From a virus: a stretch of 27,082 bases of DNA. The position numbers and the translations under genes are program-made. The notes under the pieces are model-generated. The model saw only the letters and a list, made by a program, of their open reading frames with translations. It made no database searches and was not told the DNA's origin. The DNA lies in the IMG/VR virus record IMGVR_UViG_3300045051_000239, positions 1-27,082 of that record, one strand, 5' to 3'. Below are positions 14,627-20,809 of this stretch, piece after piece (the first letter of the stretch is position 1; each line of letters starts with the position of its first letter).

Positions 14627-14859
14627 TATCGGAACCTTGCTGTTTTCTTTGCGACCGTTTTGGGCTGCGCCACAAATTGCTTGCCAGCAGCCTTGCCTGC
14701 GCGTTTCGCGCGCGTGGTAGCCGCATATTCAGCCGGGGAAAGAGATTTTATGGCTGCCTCGGGCAGATACCGCTCCCCCGTCTTCGACGACGGCTTGCCG
14801 GACTTGGTACGCCATTTCTGGTCTGTCCAGTCCTTGAGCGATTTCTGCGGCTGCTTCAA
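14626..14859 (-). CDS. Small basic phage protein, DUF5872-like
   Basis: 77 residues. No suitable ATG exists; I chose TTG at 14859, which overlaps the stop of the upstream gene (GATTGA) and follows a G-rich ribosome-binding segment. An upstream ATG in frame lies within that gene and would give a nonsensical extension. The body, KSLKDWTDQKWRTKSGKPSS followed by TGERYLP, EYAATTRAKRAGKAAGKQF and QPKTVAKKTARFR, is in my memory a widespread basic phage family, probably the one named DUF5872. It is extremely Lys/Arg-rich and lacks hydrophobic segments. Function unknown; nucleic acid or capsid-interior binding is plausible from charge. Confidence 0.75.
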   Translation of the reverse strand: MKQPQKSLKDWTDQKWRTKSGKPSSKTGERYLPEAAIKSLSPAEYAATTRAKRAGKAAGKQFVAQPKTVAKKTARFR

Positions 14860-15143
14860 TCCTTGTATCCCCCGCCCTTGGCCTTGTACTGCTTGGCCAG
14901 CAGCTGCGCCTTGCGGGCAGACCACTGACCTGCGCCGGTACCCTGCACAGATTGGCCCTTGATCTTCTCGAACAGCGACTTGCGCATGCCCGGCTTGGTG
15001 TAGTTGCCAGCCTCGTTGACCTTGGACTTGACGGCTCCGCCTTCGGCGTACTGCGTGAAGTCAGTGTCGTCCCGGCGGGCTTTCCGCACGCCTTTGGGCA
15101 TTTTAGAGGGGGCGATCGCCCCCATTCCGCGACTGGCGCGCAT
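14856..15143 (-). CDS. Small basic phage protein (YTKPGMRK/GQWSARKAQ family)
   Basis: 95 residues, ATG at 15143, two bases after the previous stop. Motifs are MRASRGMGAIAPSKMPKG (N-terminus), GGAVKSKVNEAGNYTKPGMRKSL (~45-65 in parts) and GQWSARKAQLLAKQYKAKGGGY at the end. I recall this unit in many phages next to DUF5872- and DUF6321-like genes. It is basic with short amphipathic helices. Function unknown. The 3' end overlaps the TTG start of the next gene. Confidence 0.78.
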   Translation of the reverse strand: MRASRGMGAIAPSKMPKGVRKARRDDTDFTQYAEGGAVKSKVNEAGNYTKPGMRKSLFEKIKGQSVQGTGAGQWSARKAQLLAKQYKAKGGGYKD

Positions 15144-15145
15144 GG

Positions 15146-15502
15146 TTACACCATCTTTCCGCGGGTCTTGCCCCGCGTGGCGCAGCCGTCAGCGCGCTTG
15201 GAGGCAGAGCCAACAGAGCCGCCTTTTTTGAAGCCCATGGCCTCAACCTTTTTACGGTCCTTGGCGTCTTGCATTTCTTGGATCGCCTGCTCAACTGCCG
15301 CGGACCGTCTTGGCTTCACCATAGGCGGGTTTACGCGACCGCGACCGGCGCCAACAGCTTCATCGACCTCTTTGCCAAAATACTCAGAACCTTGGCCCGG
15401 GAACGGCTTATCACTGACCTCACGGTCGGTGTACCGATAACCGTCACGGTCGACGCCCTCTGTTGCCGTATTGGACATGTAACGAGGAGTTTTTTTAGCC
15501 AT
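15146..15502 (-). CDS. Small basic protein with ADG/GKT motif (2)
   Basis: 118 residues, ATG at 15502 with AGGAG nine bases upstream. The N-terminal half is polar with DRDGYRYTDREV and a glycine/proline stretch. A helix of mixed charge (AAVEQAIQEMQDAKDRKKVEAM) follows, then FKKGGSV and the C-terminal motif KRADGCATRGKTRGKMV (102-118). The motif ends the protein exactly, so it looks like a modular tail that can be attached to different bodies. Function unknown. Confidence 0.8.
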   Translation of the reverse strand: MAKKTPRYMSNTATEGVDRDGYRYTDREVSDKPFPGQGSEYFGKEVDEAVGAGRGRVNPPMVKPRRSAAVEQAIQEMQDAKDRKKVEAMGFKKGGSVGSASKRADGCATRGKTRGKMV

Positions 15503-15511
15503 GATTGCTCC

Positions 15512-15937
15512 TTACTTGCAGCTGCCGCCGTAGGCCATCTTGACCATGGCGCCCTTGGTCTTGCCCTTTTTGGCAATGCCATCAGCGGCTTTGACGAAGC
15601 CGCCGGCCTTCATGCCAGCGTGAGCCTTGGAAGCGGGTGCAGCAGCGTGGGCCTTCAGGGACGTAGCGATACCGCCGCCCTTCTTGTAGCCCTTGGCTTC
15701 AGCTTCTTCGTGCTTGATCATCGACTTGGGGGCACCCTTCTTTTTCATGAAGGCCACTTCCTTCTTCATCATCTCTTTGGACTCTTTCATATCGCCACCT
15801 TCTTTGAACTTGCGGCCCTTGTCCGCGTTGATGAATTCCTTGCCCACAGACGCAGGCACTCCAGCTTTCTTGGCGAACTCGGGGTTGTTGGCCACCGCCG
15901 CCATGAAGTTGTGTTGCTTTTTACTCGTCGACGGCAT
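15512..15937 (-). CDS. Small basic protein with ADG/GKT motif (3)
   Basis: 141 residues. The chosen ATG at 15937 gives MPSTSKKQHNFMAAVANNPEF, which I recall as a common conserved start; a longer in-frame start at 16006 would extend into the holin-like gene. The core has KKAGVPASVGKEFINADKG and KESKEMMKKEVAFMKKKGAP, strongly basic helices. The C-terminus has KAADGIAKKGKTKGAMV (116-132), followed by KMAYGGSCK. It overlaps the candidate holin gene by 17 bases. The ADG motif is the same as in genes 13343-13528 and 15146-15502. Function unknown. Confidence 0.8.
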   Translation of the reverse strand: MPSTSKKQHNFMAAVANNPEFAKKAGVPASVGKEFINADKGRKFKEGGDMKESKEMMKKEVAFMKKKGAPKSMIKHEEAEAKGYKKGGGIATSLKAHAAAPASKAHAGMKAGGFVKAADGIAKKGKTKGAMVKMAYGGSCK

Positions 15938-16118
15938 TTTTCTTACCCCGGCCAAGCAGCCCCTGCACCGTACTGGTTTCCCAGATACGGATGCTGGTCC
16001 AAACAATCGTGAATACAGCGGCGATCGAAGGAAGCATTTCTACAAGGGTCCCCAACACCGTGGCCACCGACAAGGCGTCCACGATATGCTTAGAAGATTC
16101 AGAGAGTTCGTGTTTCAT
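15921..16118 (-). CDS. Small membrane protein, candidate holin
   Basis: 65 residues, ATG at 16118 one base after the previous stop, with no ribosome site, so translation is likely coupled. A polar N-terminus (MKHELSESSKHI) is followed by two short hydrophobic stretches, VDALSVATVLGTLVEML (~13-29) and PSIAAVFTIVWTSIRIW (~30-46), and a polar/basic tail (ETSTVQGLLGRGKK). The charged tail and the 'W-T-x-I-R-I-x-E-T-x-T-V-Q' end resemble small holins of T7-like and related podoviruses (holin superfamily II). It lies in the structural block, 10 kb from the endolysin, which is unusual. A virion membrane protein is the alternative. Confidence 0.72.
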   Translation of the reverse strand: MKHELSESSKHIVDALSVATVLGTLVEMLPSIAAVFTIVWTSIRIWETSTVQGLLGRGKKNAVDE

Positions 16119-16119
16119 A

Positions 16120-16380
16120 TCAGCAGTTCCAAGCCCGCAGGCTCTTGTTGATACGGCTATCCGGGTCTTTCTTCGTCTTTTCGGACGTGAGCTTCTCTTT
16201 CATCCCACTCATCCGCGCGCAGAAAGAGGCGCGCCGGCCGGCGTCGGCCTTTGTCTTCGGCTTTGGAGCGGGCGGTTTCAAGTTCATGCCCTGCTTTTTG
16301 GCAGAGGCTCGCCCCTTGGCGTTCAAGCCGCCCTCGGGGTTCTTGCCTTCCTTGCGCTGCCATGCTGGAGACTTAGCCAT
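16120..16380 (-). CDS. Small basic phage protein, DUF6321-like
   Basis: 86 residues, ATG at 16380, overlapping the end of the previous gene. The pattern is W-Q-R-K-E-G-K-N-P-x-G-G-L-N-A-K-G-R-A-S at the N-terminus, then KPPAPKPKTKAD, RRASFCARMSGMKEKLTS, and DPDSRINKSLRAWNC at the end. I recall this combination as the DUF6321-type family found in many phages, function unknown. It is strongly basic and has two conserved cysteines. The name is from memory and should be checked. Confidence 0.82.
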   Translation of the reverse strand: MAKSPAWQRKEGKNPEGGLNAKGRASAKKQGMNLKPPAPKPKTKADAGRRASFCARMSGMKEKLTSEKTKKDPDSRINKSLRAWNC

Positions 16381-16657
16381 AGAACACCGTCACCTTGGCC
16401 GCCGTGGGCAGCGTCACATGAACGTCGGTATTGAACAGGATGCCCTCACCGGGGATCAGGTTCGCAAACGGGTTGTTCGTGTTGGCGGGGATGTTGAACT
16501 GCAGCCGGATGGTGCCCGACGCTCCGCCGTCCCGGAAGATGATGTCCCCGGCGGTTCCGCCGGAAAGGCATTGGTAGCCCTTCACCCGGATGCGACCGGA
16601 CACAGCCGTGCCCGTCGCTTCCACATGGGACGCTTTAACGTCGGTTTGCATACCCAT
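16373..16657 (-). CDS. Small beta-rich virion protein
   Basis: 94 residues, ATG at 16657 with AGGAG six bases upstream. A strand-dominated sequence (AVSGRIRVKGYQCLSGG, IIFRDGGASGTIRLQFNIPA, GEGILFNTDVHVTLPTAAKVTVFYG) with glycine turns. This layout is a common short accessory protein next to coat genes in aquatic podoviruses and may form trimers on the capsid. It follows another beta-rich protein. Location in the virion is inferred. Confidence 0.78.
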   Translation of the reverse strand: MGMQTDVKASHVEATGTAVSGRIRVKGYQCLSGGTAGDIIFRDGGASGTIRLQFNIPANTNNPFANLIPGEGILFNTDVHVTLPTAAKVTVFYG

Positions 16658-16669
16658 GTCGGGCTCCTA

Positions 16670-17071
16670 TCAGGCAGCAACAGCGCCGTTGAGGGCAACG
16701 ATGTCCCAGCCAGCAGACGTGTAGACCAGCATGGCCGAGTCACCCACGTTGGTGAAGGTGATGGTCGAGAAGCCGATCTTGGTGGTGGGCGTCAGAACAG
16801 CAGAACCGCCGTCAACGACGTGGCTGATGATCTTGATCTCGCCCACAGTGCCGTCAGCCAGCGTCAGAGCTTGCGCAGAGCCAGTGGTGGTCAGTTGGGT
16901 GAAAGCGTTGGTGACATCGACAGCGCCAGCGCCAGACAGCGATTGGGTGCCCAGAATCACGTCGTTACCGATAGAAGAGGTGACGGTGACGGTGCCAGTG
17001 GTGGCGTTGACAGAAACAGTTTGGAAGCCGTTCTGGGAACGAACTGGACCGGAGAAGGTCGTATTAGACAT
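16670..17071 (-). CDS. Beta-rich virion protein, possible capsid decoration
   Basis: 133 residues, ATG at 17071 with GAGG eight bases upstream. The sequence alternates hydrophobic and Thr/Ser/Gly residues (TVSVNATTGTVTVTSSIG, LTTTGSAQALTLADGTVGEI, FSTITFTNVGDSAMLVYTSAGW), the mark of repeated beta-strands or a short solenoid; G-W-x-I-V-x-L-N at the end is a common closing strand of decoration-type domains. First gene after the coat-gene terminator, preceded by a long leader with an inverted repeat. A decoration or fibre base protein is the likely class; not certain. Confidence 0.8.
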   Translation of the reverse strand: MSNTTFSGPVRSQNGFQTVSVNATTGTVTVTSSIGNDVILGTQSLSGAGAVDVTNAFTQLTTTGSAQALTLADGTVGEIKIISHVVDGGSAVLTPTTKIGFSTITFTNVGDSAMLVYTSAGWDIVALNGAVAA

Positions 17072-17096
17072 TGCAGTGTCCTCACTTGCGAGATCA

Positions 17097-17139
17097 GCGC
17101 ATCAATCGGCAAGTCGTCTGCTGGGTCAGTTTGATGCGC
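17097..17139 (-). other. Inverted repeat in the leader of gene 16670-17071
   Basis: GCGCATCAA (17097-17105) and TTGATGCGC (17131-17139) are perfect 9-base complements around a 25-base loop. They lie in the untranslated stretch between the coat-gene terminator and the ribosome-binding site of the next gene. No T-run follows, so this is not a simple terminator. It may mark an RNA processing or regulatory structure. Confidence 0.5.
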
Positions 17140-17162
17140 GAGAAAATCCCAGACGTATGTGC

Positions 17163-17192
17163 AATATACCCCAAAAGAAAAAGGGGCACAAG
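17163..17192 (-). promoter_or_regulatory. Weak candidate promoter after the coat-gene terminator
   Basis: On the minus strand TATATT (17163-17168) could be a -10 element and TTGTGC (17187-17192) a poor -35 at 17 bases spacing. The candidate -35 lies inside the terminator hairpin. It would restart transcription for the small-gene block. The -10 is good and the -35 weak, so this is only a candidate. Confidence 0.25.
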
Positions 17193-17202
17193 GCCCCTTT
17201 TT
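17178..17202 (-). terminator. Intrinsic terminator after the coat gene
   Basis: AAAAAGGGGC (17178-17187) and GCCCCTTTTT (17193-17202) pair perfectly over 10 bp around a 5-base loop. On the minus strand the stem ends in a T5 tract followed by CTTTT. It lies ~20 bases after the coat stop codon. Being symmetrical it could also act on the plus strand. It is the only clear break in the long late transcription unit. Confidence 0.85.
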
Positions 17203-17222
17203 CTACTTTTCCACCGAAGTGA

Positions 17223-18131
17223 TTAGGCGCCGGGGCTGCCGTACACACCCAGAGGATCAGAGACGCCGAAGCTGTAACGCTCGCGGGCCTTGTAACGGAC
17301 GTTGCCGGTGTCAAAGTCACCATCCATGGAATTCTGGAGGGGAGTACGAACGAAGTGCTTCAGACCGTTGGGCACGTCAGTGGTCAGGAACCAAGCGTTG
17401 GTGTCGGTCAACCAGTGGTTGATCGTGTAGCCTTCGGGGATCGAGCCGTTGTTCTTCAGGGCGTTGATGTCGTTGTCAGCGGTACCGACGCGGAGTTCGG
17501 TTTCCAGCAGACGAGTAGCAACGAACTGGAGGGCCGGGGGCACGATCAGTTTCTTGGGCTTGGCAGCGATCAGCAGGCCGCGTTCATCGGTCCAACCAGC
17601 GATCTGAATCACGGCGTTTTCAAGCGACGTTTCGTTCAGGTCGGCAGCGGTCGAGGGACGGTTGCTGTTCACGCCACCAGAGATCAGGGGGTGCTGGGTG
17701 CTGAACAGGGAAACACCGTCGCCGTAGGTCACGGAGCTGTTGAAACCTTGGTTCAGAACGTAAGCGGCCTTGACCTGCTTGGTGTATGCCATGGCACGAG
17801 CCAGAGCCTTGGTGTAGCGGCTGGACAAGCTGTCGTACAGGTTGTCTTCCACTGCTTCCTCGGTAATCGAGAAGCCCATGGCGATGGTTTCGTGGTTGTA
17901 ACGAGCAGTCCAAGCTTCCTGCGCATTGTCATAAGCAATGGCAGAGCCTTCGTTCTTCACCGGAGCGGCGGAGAAGCCAGACAGCTTGGTTTCTTCTTCG
18001 AAGCTACGCTCCGAAGTTTCGGTCTCGTAGATTTCCTTGTGCTCTTCGCCGTAGCGAGCGTACTCCAGACCGAACAGAGCGTTCAGGCCGGGGAGCAGTT
18101 CTTTGAGCAGTTGTGCGCGACTAATTGCCAT
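17223..18131 (-). CDS. Major capsid (coat) protein, HK97 fold, Mu gpT-like
   Basis: 302 residues, ATG at 18131 with GGAG and a good spacing. The sequence matches the Mu gpT-like major head subunit group: an N-terminal helical arm (ISRAQLLKELLPGLNALFGLEY), YGEEHKEIYETETSERSFEEE, then 'NETIAMGFSITEEAVEDNLYD', a spine helix (SSRYTKALARAMAYTKQVKAAYVLN), 'STQHPLISGGVNSN', 'LIVPPALQFVATRLLET' and a C-terminal strand 'HFVRTPLQNSMDGDFDTGNVRYKARERYSFGVSDP'. Length fits an HK97-type shell without accessory domain. Location right after scaffold and before a strong terminator also fits the coat gene, which usually is the most highly expressed structural gene. (Motifs here are shown as short fragments.). 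Confidence 0.88.
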   Translation of the reverse strand: MAISRAQLLKELLPGLNALFGLEYARYGEEHKEIYETETSERSFEEETKLSGFSAAPVKNEGSAIAYDNAQEAWTARYNHETIAMGFSITEEAVEDNLYDSLSSRYTKALARAMAYTKQVKAAYVLNQGFNSSVTYGDGVSLFSTQHPLISGGVNSNRPSTAADLNETSLENAVIQIAGWTDERGLLIAAKPKKLIVPPALQFVATRLLETELRVGTADNDINALKNNGSIPEGYTINHWLTDTNAWFLTTDVPNGLKHFVRTPLQNSMDGDFDTGNVRYKARERYSFGVSDPLGVYGSPGA

Positions 18132-18141
18132 GATCTACTCC

Positions 18142-18735
18142 TTAGACGCCAGTGGTGTTGTTGTAGGTGTGGGTGTTGATCTTGACGATCAGTTCCACGA
18201 AAGCATCGGCACCGGTAGCGGTCTCAGGAACCACGTCGATGATGCGGATGGGCAGGGTGTTGGTGGTAGCAGTGGTGGTGCTGATAGCCTGTGCAGAGTC
18301 ACCGGTGGTGGCGCTGCCAGAGTTCAGAACAACCGAGCTGTTTTGACCCACAGCGGTACGGCCCAGAGCGGCAACGGTAGTGCCCGAAGACACAGCCACC
18401 ACTTTGAACAGAGCGTACGGATCATCCACAACGTAGGCCACGGCGTTGGAAGCGCCAGCGGGAGCGTACTGAGCTTGCACGGTTTGACCCATGCTGTTGA
18501 CGTACTGAACGCCAACGCAAACACCCAGAGCTTGGGGGGCGGCCGAACCACTCGAGATCGTCTGGCAGGTGCCAGCAGAAGTCAGTTCAACCAGATCACC
18601 GTCATACATGGCGGCCGAAGTGAGGCCAGCCGAAGAGACGATGGGGACGAGTCGGGTAGACCCGGCGTACGGAGTACCACCGATACGATTGATCGGTTGG
18701 AAACCATACGGCTTATCGACGGTAGGATATGCCAT
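18142..18735 (-). CDS. Head-associated beta-rich protein, possible decoration
   Basis: 197 residues, ATG at 18735 with GGAG eight bases upstream. Conserved-looking N-terminus (YPTVDKPYGFQPINRIGG, PYAGSTRLVPI) followed by a small-barrel sequence (AAMYDGDLVELTSAGTCQTI, GVCVGVQYVNSMGQTVQAQYAP, AYVVDDPYALFKV). I recall such proteins just upstream of coat genes in many aquatic phages, with no function assigned. It could be a capsid decoration protein that fits the head surface. Two cysteines are present. Beta-barrel type is inferred from strand pattern. Confidence 0.8.
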   Translation of the reverse strand: MAYPTVDKPYGFQPINRIGGTPYAGSTRLVPIVSSAGLTSAAMYDGDLVELTSAGTCQTISSGSAAPQALGVCVGVQYVNSMGQTVQAQYAPAGASNAVAYVVDDPYALFKVVAVSSGTTVAALGRTAVGQNSSVVLNSGSATTGDSAQAISTTTATTNTLPIRIIDVVPETATGADAFVELIVKINTHTYNNTTGV

Positions 18736-18755
18736 TTGTTGACTCCAAAAAAGTG

Positions 18756-19220
18756 TCAGATACCTTTACCGAAGGAGACGGTGGACTTCCGTTCTTTGAA
18801 CAGAGGCATCCGCGCATCACCCTCGCGCATGAAGCTGTTATCGACGGACTGCAACTGCGACTCGGTTTGTTGGCCGTAGTACGAGTTGCGCTGTTCGACG
18901 AATTCAGCAGGTGTTTTGCAAAGCATCAGACCACCCACGATCACGGCGTCCGGGAAGCGAGCGTTCTCTTCACCAAACAACTTGATCTCGGGATGGGCAG
19001 ACGCCTTAACGGGTTCCCAGCCTTCGCGGAGTTTGCCGGAAATGTTACGTGGATCGGACTGATTCATCGTGCTGATACGAATCCAGCGGTACGCATAGCC
19101 CGGTTCCGGGGTCGGATCAGGCAGAAGCTGGGGCGGCATCCATTGTTTAGGACGCTCGTCGGCATCACGAGTTTTCAGGGAGCGCGGAGCGCGGGGGTTT
19201 TCAGTCTGGTCCATTTTCAT
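18756..19220 (-). CDS. Conserved phage head-region protein
   Basis: 154 residues, ATG at 19220 overlapping the scaffold stop (ATGA). N-terminal half is polar and Pro/Arg-rich (PRSLKTRDADERPKQWMPPQ, then PGYAYRWIRISTMNQSDPRN); middle motif GWEPVKASAHPEI; then 'VIVGGLMLCKTPAEFVEQRNSYY' and a C-terminal tail 'ESQLQSVDNSFMREGDARM' ending in basic residues. I remember homologues between scaffold and coat in several aquatic podoviruses; no function known to me. Probably a minor head or assembly protein by position. Confidence 0.78.
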   Translation of the reverse strand: MKMDQTENPRAPRSLKTRDADERPKQWMPPQLLPDPTPEPGYAYRWIRISTMNQSDPRNISGKLREGWEPVKASAHPEIKLFGEENARFPDAVIVGGLMLCKTPAEFVEQRNSYYGQQTESQLQSVDNSFMREGDARMPLFKERKSTVSFGKGI

Positions 19221-20209
19221 TTCCTCATTTCTTCCGCAACCTTACGAGCATAGAGTTCCAGAGGAACACCCAGCCGCTTGGCGAGTTCGACCTGCGTCTT
19301 CGTCAGCACGATTTTCTTGGGCGCTGTGCTGCGAGTCGCTGGTGCGACGACGTTCGACTTTTTTGGAGGAGTACGCGCATCCTCAGATTTCTCGGGTTTT
19401 CCGGACTCGAACACATCGGGAAACCGAGCCCGCATTTCCGTGTCGATTGCCTTGTAGTAATCTTCACTTCCAGCGGAAATCCCGTCAGCCACCAGCTCCT
19501 CATGCAGTCCCAATGCGTACGCAGTCATACGTTTATTGGGCCCAAACCACGGATTTTCGTCCTGCCATGCTCGTAGTTGTGGGTCTACTTGAGGCGCCTG
19601 CGGCGTCTGTTGGGGGATTTGTACCTCAGATCGTTCTTCTTGTACAGGGGCGGGCTTAAATTTATTTACCCGGTCTGATTTGATCTTGGCGGCGGTCAGT
19701 TCTTCCTGAGCTGCAACCAAGGCATCGGCATCACCGGATTCATAAGCCTCCTTGTACTTGCGCTTGGCCTGTTCGACCTCGTTGGCGACGACCTTTTTGG
19801 CCTGTTCCAGCAGCGCATTTTGCCCTTGCGAAAGGGACCCTTTGAGTTTCTTGTTTTCCTCAACGAGCTGCTGAGCCAGACGCAGCGCCTCTTCCCGCTC
19901 ACGCTGGGCCGCCTCTTTGGCGCGGCGCTCCTCGTGGTAGCCCTTGGTGAAGTGCTTGATGCGGCTTTGCACGCTCTCGTCGTACTTGGCCAGCTCATCG
20001 TCCGTCACCTCTTTGGGAGGCTCCGTCATGGGCTTGCGGCCGCGGTCTTTCTCAGGAGTGTCGTCTACGACTTCGATCTCGGGCTTGTCATCTTCGACTT
20101 TGACCTCGAGTTTGTCTTCGACGTCCACGACAGAACCACCCTTGCGGGCATTCTGCTTTTCCTCTTTCTCGTCGGGAAACTCAAATTCGACTTTTTCAAA
20201 TTCAGCCAT
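19217..20209 (-). CDS. Scaffolding protein
   Basis: 330 residues, ATG at 20209 with AAGGAG eight bases upstream. Composition and layout fit a phage scaffold: acidic disordered N-terminus (~1-70), long coiled coil (~85-180, with KEAAQREREEALRLAQQLVE and ANEVEQAKRKYKEAYESGD), Gln/Pro linker (~195-225), a small folded patch (WQDENPWFGPNKRMTAYALG), and a C-terminal basic helix-turn-helix (TQVELAKRLGVPLELYARKV). The last resembles the coat-binding hook used by P22 gp8. It directs procapsid assembly and leaves before packaging. Sits between the portal/GroES genes and coat gene, exactly as expected. Confidence 0.88.
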   Translation of the reverse strand: MAEFEKVEFEFPDEKEEKQNARKGGSVVDVEDKLEVKVEDDKPEIEVVDDTPEKDRGRKPMTEPPKEVTDDELAKYDESVQSRIKHFTKGYHEERRAKEAAQREREEALRLAQQLVEENKKLKGSLSQGQNALLEQAKKVVANEVEQAKRKYKEAYESGDADALVAAQEELTAAKIKSDRVNKFKPAPVQEERSEVQIPQQTPQAPQVDPQLRAWQDENPWFGPNKRMTAYALGLHEELVADGISAGSEDYYKAIDTEMRARFPDVFESGKPEKSEDARTPPKKSNVVAPATRSTAPKKIVLTKTQVELAKRLGVPLELYARKVAEEMRK

Positions 20210-20220
20210 GATGAATCTCC

Positions 20221-20622
20221 TTACGCAGCACGCGTGATGCCGCGCGGGTCTTGGACAACAGCCTCCACGGAGTCGTCGTTAATCAGACGGAACTCTTTGC
20301 CGTGGATTTTGATGCGCGTGCCGGTATTCGGCCGCACCAAGACGAAATCACCTACCTTGCAGCTTGGGCCGCTGGGGAAGCGCTTTTCGTCTCTGTAAGC
20401 GTCCGGGCCCATCTTCACGACAAACAGTACGGGCGAAAGCACTTCTTCGAAATGCATCGTCTGGCCGGCCTTAATCAGACCGCTTTCATACTCTTCGTCA
20501 ATCTCCGGGAGAACGCACAGGAGGTGGTAGGTTGCAGGATCGGGAATCTGCTTGGCTTTCTCTTCGGCGGGTTTGTTGAGAATGCCAGACAGGTCCACGG
20601 CCTGCACATCAAATGGAGTCAT
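20221..20622 (-). CDS. Phage-encoded GroES-like co-chaperonin
   Basis: 133 residues; ATG at 20622 overlaps the previous gene by 14 bases. Residues ~30-125 fit the GroES fold: strand TYHLLCVLPE, a mobile-loop-like segment (~41-58) with hydrophobic GLI at 48-50 where GroES has GIV, a strand block SPVLFVVKMGPDAY, KVGDFVLVRPNTGTRIKIHG (~89-108) and FRLINDDSVEAVVQD (~111-125). GroES-like proteins cap the host GroEL; phage versions such as T4 gp31 fit large coat proteins into the chamber. A ~30-residue N-terminal extension (FDVQAVDLSGILNKPAEEK) is additional. Position between portal and scaffold, close to the coat gene, fits a role in head folding. No phage GroEL is seen, so the host's would be used. 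Confidence 0.87.
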   Translation of the reverse strand: MTPFDVQAVDLSGILNKPAEEKAKQIPDPATYHLLCVLPEIDEEYESGLIKAGQTMHFEEVLSPVLFVVKMGPDAYRDEKRFPSGPSCKVGDFVLVRPNTGTRIKIHGKEFRLINDDSVEAVVQDPRGITRAA

Positions 20623-20809
20623 CGTAGTCCTTTACTTTGCGCAAGAGGTCGTTTATTTCGCGCTGTGCGGTCAACAGACCCCGGATAACGCCGCACAGGT
20701 TTTGGTACTCGGCGTAGTCTTTAGCTGCGCCTCGTGCCAAATTTTCTTCAACCGCCTTGACTTCTTCAGTCAGTTTGCCATTCAGGTACTCAAGAACTTG
20801 TGTGTCCAT
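20609..20809 (-). CDS. Small helical protein between portal and co-chaperonin
   Basis: 66 residues. The ATG at 20809 shares a base with the portal stop (TGATG); a GTG one codon earlier is the alternative. Two amphipathic helices (TQVLEYLNGKLTEEVKAVEENLARG and AEYQNLCGVIRGLLTAQREINDLLRKVKDY, shown in parts), no membrane segment. I recall such short coiled-coil proteins next to portals in aquatic phages, function unknown. Confidence 0.78.
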   Translation of the reverse strand: MDTQVLEYLNGKLTEEVKAVEENLARGAAKDYAEYQNLCGVIRGLLTAQREINDLLRKVKDYDDSI

